Part shown: piece by piece, positions 17,121 through 25,628 of the stretch
How positions within the stretch are numbered: position 1 is the first letter of the stretch
Layout of the letters: each line of letters begins with the position of its first letter
Assembly: GCA_036745275.1 (NCBI GenBank)
Contig: DAIOGK010000010.1
Location: forward strand, 1-64,000
Length of the DNA: 64,000 nucleotides
Direction: 5' to 3'
From: JAIUNP01 sp020161975
GTDB lineage: Bacteria; Pseudomonadota; Alphaproteobacteria; Rhizobiales; Beijerinckiaceae
Program-made: the position numbers and the translations under genes
The notes under the pieces: generated by a model
The model's database searches: none
Told to the model about the DNA's origin: nothing
Seen by the model: only the letters and a program-made list of their open reading frames with translations

Positions 17121-17166
17121 TTGCGATTCCCTCTTGCGCACCACTTTCCCCTCCTCAGACGTTCGT
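17121..17166 (+). repeat. Degraded right attachment site of island B
   Basis: The bases GATTCCCTCTTGC match the T-loop/acceptor part of the half-tRNA-Thr at 6881-6893 exactly. The match continues as GCACCACTTT and further into flanking sequence to GACGTTC, but with one deleted G in the acceptor strand (gcgcacca versus gcggcacca) and several substitutions. It marks the island-chromosome junction. Between here and the kinase gene at 17273 I see no gene. Confidence 0.65.
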
Positions 17167-17272
17167 ATGCGGAACTTCTGAGCTTTGTGCCGCCCTGCAA
17201 ATCATGGCGTCGCCCGGCCTCCGGTGGGGCGCGTATGGCAAGCGGCAAGTTCAATTCGGCGTTTCGAGGCGG

Positions 17273-18181
17273 CTATCCGGTTTTCAGGGTTGCGAGCTTG
17301 CGGAAGCCATCGACGGCTGCGTCCGCCGGGCTCATTCTGGCGGCGCGGCCGCGATGGGCAAGGGCGAGCCGGTAGCGCTCCACAAGCGCGGTTTCGCCCA
17401 CCAGCACGATATGGGCGGACGCTGCGCCTTCGAGGGCGAGCCCGGCGGCCATTTCATGGCCGATCAGAATGCCGGACAGCCGGTCGGCGATGGTTTCGAC
17501 ACCGAACGCGCCGAGGAGTGCACCGCTGCGTGCCGTGAATACGTCGTTGAGCAGACTGATCGAGGCTTTGCTGAAGGCAAGGTCGACACCGGCGAGAAAG
17601 GCAGCCTCGTTAAAGGGCTGCGCGCCCGTTGGAATCAGGCGACCGATGATCGATTGGCTGGACAGCAGGGCAAAAATCTCGCCGGTCAGGAAGGTTCGCA
17701 ACCCCGTGATTGCGCCGTGAACGACGTTCACCCATTTGCTGTGCGTGCCCGGGAGGATGACCAGGGTATCCGCTTCGGGGCCGGTCACGCCGAAGACCTG
17801 CATTTCCTCGCCGCGCATCACATCCGGCGTCGGGTTCAGCGTCGAGACCCCGGGCATGAAATGCAGTGCCACGCCGCCGGCCAGATCACGCCGGACAGCA
17901 CCGTCGGCAACAGCCTGTAGCGTTGCCGGACACAGGACATATGGGGTTTCGACCCAGCCGTTGCGGCTCGTAATCATGCCGGAGAGAAAAACCTCCGCCC
18001 CGGGTGTCAGCCAATTGCCGATTTCGCGTCGCAGCGCGTCCTCAAAACGCCCGTCCGTTACCGACAGGATGCCGCTGGCCGATTGGCGGCGTTCTCCGAC
18101 GGTGCCATCCGGCCCGAAACGGTAGGCGCGAAAGTTGCTCGAACCCCAGTCAACAACGATGCGGCTTCCGGTCTGGCTCAT
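17273..18181 (-). CDS. dgoK: 2-dehydro-3-deoxygalactonokinase
   Basis: DgoK phosphorylates 2-dehydro-3-deoxy-D-galactonate with ATP in the DeLey-Doudoroff branch of galactonate breakdown. The 302-residue protein has the family's N-terminal nucleotide-binding strand IVVDWGSSNFRAY (to residue 20), the conserved MRGEE at 122-126 and PGTHSKW at 144-150. It is of normal length and complete. It is transcribed divergently from an aldolase-dehydratase-ABC operon, with ~110 bases and two inverted repeats between. A KDPGal aldolase (dgoA) is not adjacent. The DapA-family aldolase opposite might instead act on the unphosphorylated keto-acid. Family assignment is secure; the in vivo substrate may be a related 2-keto-3-deoxy acid. 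Confidence 0.88.
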   Translation of the reverse strand: MSQTGSRIVVDWGSSNFRAYRFGPDGTVGERRQSASGILSVTDGRFEDALRREIGNWLTPGAEVFLSGMITSRNGWVETPYVLCPATLQAVADGAVRRDLAGGVALHFMPGVSTLNPTPDVMRGEEMQVFGVTGPEADTLVILPGTHSKWVNVVHGAITGLRTFLTGEIFALLSSQSIIGRLIPTGAQPFNEAAFLAGVDLAFSKASISLLNDVFTARSGALLGAFGVETIADRLSGILIGHEMAAGLALEGAASAHIVLVGETALVERYRLALAHRGRAARMSPADAAVDGFRKLATLKTG

Positions 18182-18214
18182 GGCCCTGCGACTCCTCTGC
18201 TGGCTGTTCAGCTT

Positions 18215-18274
18215 GACCCTAAGACTGATCCTATGTAAAGTCCATATATAGGGTCAATGATCCACAATATGGAC
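18215..18274. promoter_or_regulatory. Divergent promoter region with two inverted repeats
   Basis: Between dgoK and the aldolase gene lie two interlocking inverted repeats: GACCCTA (18215-18221) with TAGGGTC (18249-18255), and GTCCATAT (18240-18247) with ATATGGAC (18267-18274). The position between divergent catabolic genes suggests a shared operator for a substrate-responsive repressor. The IclR/SMP-30 fusion encoded at 25604 is the nearest candidate regulator, but that is inference. Confidence 0.5.
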
Positions 18275-18289
18275 CACGAGGAAGCGCCG

Positions 18290-19204
18290 ATGATCCAGGG
18301 TGTCTGGCCAGTCCTGTGCACGCCGTTTACATTTGCTGGCGAGATCGACGGCGAGGCGATGCGGCGCGTGACGCGCTTTGCCATGGATTGTGGCGTGGCG
18401 GGTCTCGTCTTTCCCGGGTTCGCCAGCGAGGTTGATGACTTGGCGGCGGATGAGCGGCGAGCCTTGCTGGAGGCGGTGCTGGCCGAGGCGGCGGGGGCGA
18501 TTCCCGTTGTCGCCGGGGCAAGCGCCGGTAGCCTCGACGCCGTGATCGCCCGTGTGCGTGAGGTCCTGGCGCTCGGGATCCGGCAGGTGATGATCCAGGC
18601 GCCAAAAGCCATTGGCGCGGACAGTGCGGCGGTGTCGGCATTCTATCGTGCGATTGCCGATGCCTGTCCGGCGGTGGAGATCGTGCTTCAGAATGCGCCG
18701 GCCCCACGCGGGTCCGATCTCAGTCCGACAGCTGTGATTGCCGTGGCGGCGGAGAATCGCGCTGTCCGCTATGTCAAGGAAGAGACCATTCCCTCGGGTG
18801 GGCCGATCAGTGCCATTCTCGCCGAAAAGCCAGCCTCTGTTGTCGGTGTTCTGGGCGGCGGCGGCGCGCGTTTCGTCATCGACGAGTTTCTGCGCGGGGC
18901 GGCGGGTGCGATGCCGGCGGTCGAACTTGCCGATGTCCACGTCGCCATGTGGACGGCACTGGAGGCTGGAAACATCGATGTCGCGCGCGATCTCTACGAG
19001 CGGACGCTGCCGTTGCTGATGATCCAGAGCCATGCGCGGATGCGGTTCACCAAGCGCGTTCTGATGCGGCGCGGCATTCTCGACAATGATGTGGTGCGGG
19101 CGAAAATTCCGGCGTTTGATCAGCGTGATCTTGATGAAATCGATGCATTGCTTGCCAGAATTCCCGACCTTCTGACGGCGACTCCGGTCCGGGGCGTCGC
19201 ATGA
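18290..19204 (+). CDS. DapA-family aldolase/lyase for a 2-keto-3-deoxy sugar acid
   Basis: The product is 304 residues from the ATG at 18290, preceded by GAGGAA; an upstream ATG at 18257 would add 11 residues lacking family likeness and would overlap the operator. It is a (beta/alpha)8 Schiff-base aldolase of the dihydrodipicolinate synthase/N-acetylneuraminate lyase family, with the Schiff-base lysine K163 in RYVKEET. The usual Y-N-x-P motif is LQNAPAP here (133-139), so the catalytic tyrosine is absent. The usual GTTGE loop is replaced by FPGFASE. Sugar-acid aldolases of this family typically cleave 2-keto-3-deoxy acids to pyruvate and an aldehyde. The next gene, a dehydratase, would make such a substrate. 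Confidence 0.78.
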   Translation: MIQGVWPVLCTPFTFAGEIDGEAMRRVTRFAMDCGVAGLVFPGFASEVDDLAADERRALLEAVLAEAAGAIPVVAGASAGSLDAVIARVREVLALGIRQVMIQAPKAIGADSAAVSAFYRAIADACPAVEIVLQNAPAPRGSDLSPTAVIAVAAENRAVRYVKEETIPSGGPISAILAEKPASVVGVLGGGGARFVIDEFLRGAAGAMPAVELADVHVAMWTALEAGNIDVARDLYERTLPLLMIQSHARMRFTKRVLMRRGILDNDVVRAKIPAFDQRDLDEIDALLARIPDLLTATPVRGVA

Positions 19205-20367
19205 GAGATACTGTTGCCCGGATCGAGAGCTTCATCATCACCATTCCGCGTGACACGCCCTATCTTGGTGCGCTGCGTGTGGGGGAAGAAGCGAACGGGC
19301 GCGGCTATTTTGTCCGCAAGGGCAACCGCACGGTCTATCCGACCGTTGACCGCAATGTGCTGGTGCGCATCACGACCCGGGATGGCGTTGTCGGCTGGGG
19401 CGAGACTTACGGCATCGTCAGCCCGCGTGCGACGACGGCGATCATTGATGACCTTCTGGCTGAATTCGTGGTTGGTTCCGATCCGTTTGATGCGGCTGCA
19501 ACCCATGACCGGCTTTATGACCTGATGCGGGTGCGTGGCTATACGGGTGGCTATTATCTTGATGCGCTGGCTGCCATCGATATCGCGCTCTGGGATATTG
19601 CAGCACAACTGGCCCGGCAGCCCTTATGCAAGCTCCTTGGCGGGCAGCGACGCAAGACAATTCCGGCCTATGTGTCGGGGTTGCCCAAGCCGACATTGGC
19701 TGCACGCGCCGACATGGCGGCGGAGTGGCAGGCAAAGGGCTTTTCCGCCTTCAAATTCGCATCCCCGGTTGCGGACGAGGGCGTTGTTGCGGAACTGTCG
19801 ACCTTGCGCGCGCGGCTGGGTTCGGGTGCACGCATCGCCTGCGACATGCATTGGGCGCAGACGGCAGCGCAGGCCAAGGCGCTGATCCGCGCCATGGAGC
19901 CGCACGGATTGTGGTTTGCCGAGGCTCCGGTCGATCCCGAGGATATCGATGGACTTGCCGATGTTGCCGCGAGCGTGACGGCTCCCGTAGCGGCCGGGGA
20001 GGAATGGCGCACGGCCTATGATGCGCAAGCGCGGCTCGCACGGCGGGCCGTGGCGATCCTGCAACCGGAAATGGGCCACACGGGCATCACCGAATTCATG
20101 CGCATGGTCGGGCTTGCGCAAGTGCATCACCTTGAGGTGATCCCGCACGCGACCATCGGCACCGGCATCTTTCTTGCCGCGAGCCTGCACGCCAGCGCGG
20201 CTGCGGCCGGGGTGACGGCGCATGAATTCCAGCATTCGATCATGGTGCCGAACGCGAAGTATCTCGATGGCGCCATTCATTGCGCGCAGGGCCATTACAC
20301 GCTGCCGCAGGGGCCCGGCCTCGGTGTGCGGCCGTCAGCCGAAGCGCTCCGCATCCTTGAACACTAA
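19201..20367 (+). CDS. Mandelate racemase/enolase-superfamily sugar-acid dehydratase
   Basis: The 388-residue protein has an N-terminal capping domain and a C-terminal barrel of the enolase superfamily. Visible active-site residues are K185 (FSAFKFAS), Mg ligands D215 (CDMHW), E241 (FAEAP) and E267 or E268 (AAGEEW), and the base H316 (PHATIG). The CDMHW pattern and the single lysine point to the mandelate racemase-type sugar-acid dehydratases, which convert aldonic or uronic acids to 2-keto-3-deoxy acids. The start overlaps the aldolase stop (ATGA). The exact substrate cannot be read from sequence; galactonate would fit the neighbouring DgoK. A cycloisomerase of the same superfamily is the main alternative. 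Confidence 0.78.
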   Translation: MRDTVARIESFIITIPRDTPYLGALRVGEEANGRGYFVRKGNRTVYPTVDRNVLVRITTRDGVVGWGETYGIVSPRATTAIIDDLLAEFVVGSDPFDAAATHDRLYDLMRVRGYTGGYYLDALAAIDIALWDIAAQLARQPLCKLLGGQRRKTIPAYVSGLPKPTLAARADMAAEWQAKGFSAFKFASPVADEGVVAELSTLRARLGSGARIACDMHWAQTAAQAKALIRAMEPHGLWFAEAPVDPEDIDGLADVAASVTAPVAAGEEWRTAYDAQARLARRAVAILQPEMGHTGITEFMRMVGLAQVHHLEVIPHATIGTGIFLAASLHASAAAAGVTAHEFQHSIMVPNAKYLDGAIHCAQGHYTLPQGPGLGVRPSAEALRILEH

Positions 20368-20391
20368 ACGAAACATCCACGGGAGGTTCTC

Positions 20392-21663
20392 ATGAAGCAG
20401 TCATTGAAGGCACTCATTCTGGGTGGTGCAGCCGCGATGGTCCTGACGGCGGCTTCCCCCGCGCTGGCGCAGACCAAGACGTTGAAGTTCGTGTCCTGGC
20501 AAAAGGATGAGCGCGGTGTTGGTGACTGGTGGGCTTCGGTGATCAAGGCGTTCGAGGCCAAGCACCCTGGCGTCAAGATCGAGTGGACCAAGGTGGAGCG
20601 CGGCGCCTATGCCGATACGATGACGACGCTGTTTGCTGGCGGCAAGCCACCGGAAATCGTGCATCTCGCCTCGTTCGAGTTCCAGAAGTTCGCTGATCAG
20701 GGCTGGCTCGAAGATCTTGGTCCCTATGCCAAGAAAGGCAATCTCGACCTCAAGGGCTGGGCCGGGCAGAGCGCCTGCGAATGGAAGGGCAAGACCTCCT
20801 GCATCATGATGCTCTATTTTGGCAATCTCTTCGCCTACAACGAGGCGATGCTGGCCAAGGCCGGCGTGAAGCCGCCGACGAACTGGGCCGACTATCTGGC
20901 CGCGCTGAAGGTGCTGACGAAGGACACCAACGGCGACAACATTCCCGACCAGTTCGGCACCGGCCATGAGACCAAGGGCGGCGGAGGCCAGTATCTCAGC
21001 GAGATGATGAACTACACGCTCGATGCAGGCGGTCGCTGGACCGACGCCAAGGGCAAGGTGACCATCAACACGCCGGAGATGATCGAGGGGCTGTCGCGCT
21101 GGAAAACGGTGGTGAAGAACGGCTACACGCCGCGCGATCTCTCCGCCGGCGAGACGCGGCAGATGTTTGCCGATGGCACAATCGCCATGAAGCTCGACGG
21201 GCCGTGGCTCTATCCGATCATTCTCAAGGGCAAGGCGAAGGATCAGATCAAGATCGCGCCCGTCCCGCTCAACCCACCGATGGGCGGGTCATCGAATGTG
21301 CTCGGCATGGCCTCTGAAATTCCGGACGACGCCAAGAAGCTTGTGTGGGACTTCATCGCCATCGCGACCTCGGACAAGTTCCAGTCCGATTATGCGACGC
21401 TGGCCGCCTCGACACCGCCTGATCCCAGAGCCGATACCTCCGGCGCCAAGAAGGATACGCCGCATTTCGACATTCTCGTCGCCATGGCCAAGAAGGCCTC
21501 CGATGCCGGCGTTGACCGTATCCCGAAGGGCCTCGAAATCCAGTACAATGAGTTTGCCAAGATGATCATGGAAGAATCCCAGCGCATGATCATCAACGAC
21601 CTTGATCCCAAGGCTGTTGCTGCGACCATGCAGCAGAAGGCCGAGGCGATCCAGAAGCAGTGA
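20392..21663 (+). CDS. ABC sugar transporter, periplasmic substrate-binding protein
   Basis: This 423-residue protein belongs to the family 1 extracellular solute-binding proteins (MalE-like). A Sec signal peptide is visible at 1-27 (hydrophobic core ALILGGAAAMVLTAA, cleavage after ALA-Q). The mature part starts with TLKFVSWQKDE and contains the family's FADGTIAMKLDGPW region in the middle. GGGAGG lies 6 bases before the ATG. It is followed directly by two permeases and an ATPase, making a complete CUT1 importer. The ligand is presumably a sugar acid or oligosaccharide feeding the upstream dehydratase and aldolase. Confidence 0.9.
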   Translation: MKQSLKALILGGAAAMVLTAASPALAQTKTLKFVSWQKDERGVGDWWASVIKAFEAKHPGVKIEWTKVERGAYADTMTTLFAGGKPPEIVHLASFEFQKFADQGWLEDLGPYAKKGNLDLKGWAGQSACEWKGKTSCIMMLYFGNLFAYNEAMLAKAGVKPPTNWADYLAALKVLTKDTNGDNIPDQFGTGHETKGGGGQYLSEMMNYTLDAGGRWTDAKGKVTINTPEMIEGLSRWKTVVKNGYTPRDLSAGETRQMFADGTIAMKLDGPWLYPIILKGKAKDQIKIAPVPLNPPMGGSSNVLGMASEIPDDAKKLVWDFIAIATSDKFQSDYATLAASTPPDPRADTSGAKKDTPHFDILVAMAKKASDAGVDRIPKGLEIQYNEFAKMIMEESQRMIINDLDPKAVAATMQQKAEAIQKQ

Positions 21664-21673
21664 GGCCGGGCCA

Positions 21674-22579
21674 GTGGCGGGTAAACGGCTCCTCGATCTG
21701 GCACGGCCCAGCCGGCAGCACTGGCTTGGCTATCTGCTGCTGCTGCCGGCGGTCTTGCTGATCGGGGCGATCATCGTCTATCCGCTGTTCGTTTCGGTGG
21801 ATCTTTCGTTTCAGAATGTCGGGATTGCCCGGCTCGATCTGCCGCGCCGGCCTTTCACTACGGACAATTATGCGCGGCTCTTTGCCTCGCCCGATTTCTG
21901 GAATGCCTGCTGGGTGACGCTGAAGCTGGTCGTCGTGGTGACGACCGCCTGCTTCCTGCTCGGTCTTGGCACAGCGCTTCTGGTCAACAACCGGTTCAGG
22001 GGGCGGGCCATCGCCCGCCTTTTCGTGGCAATGCCCTGGGCGGTTCCCGAGGTGATCGCCGTCGTCATCTTCGCCTGGCTGTTCGATTCCTCCTTCGGAC
22101 TGTTCAACTGGCTGCTGATCAAGCTTGGCCTGATCGACCAGACCATTGCCTGGTTCTCCGAGCCGGGCCCGGCCTTTGCCGCTGTGGCGACGACGATGAT
22201 CTGGAAGGGCTATCCCTTTGTCTCGATCATGACACTCGCCGGCCTCCAATCGATTCCGGAGGATTACTATGCAGCCGCCCGCGTCGATGGCGCCAATGCC
22301 TGGCAGCGGCTGACCAACATCACCCTGCCCTCGCTGATGCCGGTGCTCGGGGTCACGATCGTGCTTGTTATGCTGTGGATTTTCCGGGATTTCTCAATCA
22401 TCTACGTGCTGACCGGCGGCGGGCCGCTGAAGGCGACCCAGACGCTCTCGATCATGACCTACGAGCAGGCGTTCAGCTTCTTCAAGATGGGTTATGCCTC
22501 GGCAATCGGCATCATCACCCTCGTTATCTGCATCATCGCGGCCAAGCTTCTGATGGGCCGCGCTCCGGAAAGCCTGTGA
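21674..22579 (+). CDS. ABC sugar transporter permease (MalF type)
   Basis: The product is 301 residues from the GTG at 21674, 10 bases after the binding-protein stop, with GAGG 8 bases upstream. The longer open frame begins inside the previous gene and is not family-like. About six membrane segments are visible, the first being WLGYLLLLPAVLLIGAIIVYPLF. The cytoplasmic EAA loop (EDYYAAARVDGANAWQRLTNITLP) that docks on the ATPase is intact. It pairs with the next gene to form the transmembrane heterodimer. Confidence 0.9.
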   Translation: MAGKRLLDLARPSRQHWLGYLLLLPAVLLIGAIIVYPLFVSVDLSFQNVGIARLDLPRRPFTTDNYARLFASPDFWNACWVTLKLVVVVTTACFLLGLGTALLVNNRFRGRAIARLFVAMPWAVPEVIAVVIFAWLFDSSFGLFNWLLIKLGLIDQTIAWFSEPGPAFAAVATTMIWKGYPFVSIMTLAGLQSIPEDYYAAARVDGANAWQRLTNITLPSLMPVLGVTIVLVMLWIFRDFSIIYVLTGGGPLKATQTLSIMTYEQAFSFFKMGYASAIGIITLVICIIAAKLLMGRAPESL

Positions 22580-22587
22580 GGGGACCG

Positions 22588-23418
22588 ATGCGCGCCACGC
22601 CACTCCAGACCGCTCTGCTCTATGCCGCCGTAATTCTCACCTCGGCGATCCTGGTCTTCCCGATCTACTGGCTCGTGATCACGGCGCTCTCGCAGCCTGA
22701 CCAACTCCGTCAGTTGCCGCCCAGCTTCTGGCCGTCCGAGCCGCGCTGGGGCGTCTTCAAGAAGATCTTCGAGGAGCGGCCGATCCTGCTCTGGCTCGGC
22801 AATTCGGCGCTTGCCGCCATCGGTGCGGTTACGATCTCGATGGTTGTTTCAGTCCTCGCCGGTTATTCGCTGTCGCGCTTCCGGGTGAGGGGCGGTCAAA
22901 GCCTCGGCCTCTTCATCCTCACCGCCAAGATGCTGCCGGCGACGCTTCTGGTCATTCCGCTCTTTGGCATTTTCCGCACCGTGGGACTGATCGGCTCGAT
23001 GTGGTCGATCATCCTTGCCCATGCGACGCTGATCATTCCCTTCACCACCTGGATGCTGAAAGGCTATTTCGACACGATTCCGCGCGAACTTGAACAGGCG
23101 GCGATGGTCGATGGCTGCTCGCCGCTCGGGGCGCTCTTCCGGGTGATCCTGCCGGTATCCGCGCCGGGCCTTGCAGCCACCGCGCTCTATGGCTTCGTGC
23201 TGTCCTGGTCGGACTATGCCTATGCGCGCACCTTCCTGACCAACGCCCAGCAGAACTGGACCGCCAATCTCGGCATCACCACCATGAAGGGGGAGTATGT
23301 TTCGAACTGGTCGGATATTTCCGCTGCCTCGATCCTGATCGCCCTGCCGGTTCTGCTGATCTACCTGTTCCTTGAACGCTATCTCGTCGGCGGCCTCACC
23401 GCCGGTTCGGACAAGTGA
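22588..23418 (+). CDS. ABC sugar transporter permease (MalG type)
   Basis: The product is 276 residues from the ATG at 22588, with GAGGGG just upstream at 22579-22584. Six membrane segments can be drawn, and the EAA loop reads RELEQAAMVDGCSPLGALFRVILP. It completes the channel of the first CUT1 importer. The frame is open upstream to 22375, but that stretch is the out-of-frame overlap with the previous permease. Confidence 0.9.
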   Translation: MRATPLQTALLYAAVILTSAILVFPIYWLVITALSQPDQLRQLPPSFWPSEPRWGVFKKIFEERPILLWLGNSALAAIGAVTISMVVSVLAGYSLSRFRVRGGQSLGLFILTAKMLPATLLVIPLFGIFRTVGLIGSMWSIILAHATLIIPFTTWMLKGYFDTIPRELEQAAMVDGCSPLGALFRVILPVSAPGLAATALYGFVLSWSDYAYARTFLTNAQQNWTANLGITTMKGEYVSNWSDISAASILIALPVLLIYLFLERYLVGGLTAGSDK

Positions 23419-23424
23419 GGGAAA

Positions 23425-24549
23425 ATGGCTTCGATCAGCATTCAGAACGTGCGCAAGAGTTACGGCGCACTTGAAATCCTCAAGGGGTTTAATCTCGATG
23501 TCGCGGATGGCGAATTTGTCGTCTTCGTCGGCCCCTCCGGCTGCGGCAAATCGACGATGCTCAAGATCCTGGCGGGGCTGGAGCCGGCAACCAGCGGCAT
23601 GGTGAAAATCGGCGACCGTGATGTGACCGACCTTGCACCGGGTGATCGTGACATCGCGATGGTGTTCCAGAATTACGCGCTTTATCCGCATCTCACCGTC
23701 GCGCAGAACATGGGCTTCGGCCTCAAGATGCGCGGTACACCCAGGGAGCAGATTGCCGTACGCGTGGCGGAAGCGGCAAAAACGCTTGATGTGTCGCATC
23801 TGCTCGACCGGCGACCCAAGCAGCTTTCCGGCGGGCAGCGCCAGCGCGTTGCGCTGGGCCGTGCCATCGTGCGTGAGCCGCAGGCCTTCCTGATGGATGA
23901 ACCGCTGTCCAACCTCGATGCCAAGCTGCGCGTCACCATGCGGGCAGAAATCGCAGCCCTGCACCAGCGGCTCGGCGTGACCACGATCTATGTCACCCAT
24001 GACCAGATCGAGGCAATGACGATGGCCAACCGCATCGTCATCATGAATAACGGCCTCGTTCAGCAGATTGCCGATCCCGACACCATGTTCCGGAAGCCGG
24101 CCAATCTGTTTGTCGCCGGGTTCATCGGTTCTCCTGGAATGAATTTCCTCAGGACCTCGCGGCACGCGGACGGGCGCTTTGCCGTGCTCGGAGAAATGCT
24201 TGCCCTGAAGGTGCCGGAGAGCGTCGATGATGTGATCGTCGGCCTCCGGCCCGAGCATATCGAGCCGGGGAAAGGCGGGCTGACCTTCGAGATCCGCCCG
24301 ACCCTGGTCGAGGGGCTCGGCTCTGAAAGCTATGTCTATTTTGACGTGCCGGAGGTGAACCATCTGGCCGCCGCGGGAGGCGCGACCGACGATGGCCGCC
24401 CGCCCGGCCGCATCGTTGCGCGGCTGATGAATGCAGGGCCGGTCAGGGTCGGTGAGACGCTGACGGTTTCGGTTGATCCTGACCGGCTGCATCTTTTCGA
24501 TCCCGCGACCGGGCAGGCGATCCCGAAGGAGGCAGACCGGTCATGGTGA
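23425..24549 (+). CDS. ABC sugar transporter ATPase (UgpC/MalK type)
   Basis: This 374-residue ATPase powers the first importer. Walker A is GPSGCGKST (36-44), the Q-loop region is MVFQNYALYPH, the signature is [14 protein letters not shown], Walker B is [12 protein letters not shown] and the switch histidine is in YVTHDQ. A C-terminal TOBE/regulatory domain follows from about residue 240 (GLRPEHIE). It starts 7 bases after the permease stop. A weak terminator-like hairpin follows the gene. Confidence 0.92.
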   Translation: MASISIQNVRKSYGALEILKGFNLDVADGEFVVFVGPSGCGKSTMLKILAGLEPATSGMVKIGDRDVTDLAPGDRDIAMVFQNYALYPHLTVAQNMGFGLKMRGTPREQIAVRVAEAAKTLDVSHLLDRRPKQLSGGQRQRVALGRAIVREPQAFLMDEPLSNLDAKLRVTMRAEIAALHQRLGVTTIYVTHDQIEAMTMANRIVIMNNGLVQQIADPDTMFRKPANLFVAGFIGSPGMNFLRTSRHADGRFAVLGEMLALKVPESVDDVIVGLRPEHIEPGKGGLTFEIRPTLVEGLGSESYVYFDVPEVNHLAAAGGATDDGRPPGRIVARLMNAGPVRVGETLTVSVDPDRLHLFDPATGQAIPKEADRSW

Positions 24550-24566
24550 TGACTTTCATATGAGGC

Positions 24567-24606
24567 CGGAGCCGAGCTGATTTGCTCCGATCTTTGTTCT
24601 TTTTGC
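24567..24606 (+). terminator. Possible intrinsic terminator after the first ABC importer
   Basis: CGGAGC (24567-24572) pairs with GCTCCG (24584-24589), followed by the T-rich tail ATCTTTGTTCTTTTTG. The 6-base stem is short and the loop is 11 bases, so it may attenuate and not fully end transcription before the epimerase gene. Confidence 0.45.
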
Positions 24607-24647
24607 AGTGACCTCGACCGACGAGGCTGCATTCCACGGAGAAACGC

Positions 24648-25628
24648 ATGTTTCTGGTCACAGGAAGTTCGGGGCGGATCGGCAGCAGCCTGGTTGCGGC
24701 ATTGCTGGCGCGCGGCGAGGCTGTGCGCGGCTTCGATGCGCGTCCATCAGGGCGCACCGCGCCTGGCTATTCGGAGGTCGTCGGCCAGTTCAGCGATGCG
24801 CAGGCAGCCGCACGCGCCATGCAGGGCGTGTCGTCCGTTTTCCATCTCGGGGCCTTCATGAGTTGGCTTGCCGCAGATCAGGCCAAACTGTTTGATGCCA
24901 ATGTCGAGGGTACACGCGCGCTTGTGGCGGCGGCCAACCTGGAGAAAGTCCGGCGTTTCATTTTTGCCTCTTCCGGCGAGGTTTATCCCGAAAATCTGCC
25001 CGAGTATCTGCCAGTTGACGAGGACCATCCGCTCAAGCCGGCTTCTGCCTATGGGCTGACCAAGCTTCTGGGCGAAGAGATCGTGCGCTGGGCCGGGCGC
25101 AGTGCCGGGCTCGCCTTTACCATTCTGCGCTTTTCACACACGCAGGAGGCGACCGAACTGCTCGACCCGGACAGCTTTTTCTCCGGGCCACGCTTTTTTC
25201 TCCAGCCGCGAATCCGGCAGCAGGAAGGTTTTGGCAATACGGCAGTCGTGGAACTGCTGCGCCGGCATGACGATGGTACGCCGGCCATGGTCCTGTCCCG
25301 CAATCAGAACGGGCGGCCCTTCCGCATGCACATCACGGATGCGCGCGACATGGTGACAGGCCTGCTGCTGGCCCTCGATACGCCCGCCACGGTCGGCGGG
25401 ACCTATAATCTCGGAGCAACGGATCCGGTCGATTTCGCCGGGGCGTTGCCGATGCTGGCAGAGATCACAGGATATCCGATCCGCACGGTGGACTTGCCCG
25501 GCGTAGGCGTGTTCTACGAAACGAGCAACGCGAGATTCCGCGAGGTCACAGGGTTTCAACCGGCCTGGCCCTTCGCGCGCATGGTTGAGGAGGCTGCCAG
25601 CGCATGGCGGGCGAAGCACAGGTCCTGA
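24648..25628 (+). CDS. NAD(P)-dependent epimerase/dehydratase (extended SDR)
   Basis: The 326-residue protein is an extended short-chain dehydrogenase. The NAD-binding motif TGSSGRIG sits at 5-12, a catalytic Ser lies in FIFASSGEVY, and the YxxxK pair is in SAYGLTKLLGEE. The substrate-binding half (from about 180) is typical of sugar-nucleotide or uronate-type SDRs. Uronate dehydrogenases and sugar epimerases both occur in such operons; which applies is open. Its 3' end overlaps the IclR fusion gene by 25 bases, linking enzyme and regulator. Confidence 0.82.
   Translation: MFLVTGSSGRIGSSLVAALLARGEAVRGFDARPSGRTAPGYSEVVGQFSDAQAAARAMQGVSSVFHLGAFMSWLAADQAKLFDANVEGTRALVAAANLEKVRRFIFASSGEVYPENLPEYLPVDEDHPLKPASAYGLTKLLGEEIVRWAGRSAGLAFTILRFSHTQEATELLDPDSFFSGPRFFLQPRIRQQEGFGNTAVVELLRRHDDGTPAMVLSRNQNGRPFRMHITDARDMVTGLLLALDTPATVGGTYNLGATDPVDFAGALPMLAEITGYPIRTVDLPGVGVFYETSNARFREVTGFQPAWPFARMVEEAASAWRAKHRS

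Larger units (their letters stand above)
6856..17166 (+). mobile_element. Integrative island B carrying a type I restriction system
   Basis: The element is bounded by the half-tRNA-Thr site at 6856 and a mutated copy at 17121-17166. It begins with a P4-type integrase, reads in one direction, and ends just after hsdR. Paired TGTTGG repeats with 12-base spacing occur inside both ends, as expected for integrase arm sites. No conjugation, replication or capsid genes are present, so it cannot transfer by itself. It carries two tyrosine recombinases, regulators and a complete hsdMSR operon. Because the left boundary is only a half-tRNA, island B seems to have inserted next to an earlier island (A) at the same locus. 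The degraded right copy suggests it may now be immobile. Confidence 0.7.

Noticed and set aside
22849..24492. 547-codon minus-strand open frame
   Set aside because: Antisense shadow of the MalG-type permease and ATPase genes; composition rich in His/Arg/Gly typical of reverse frames.
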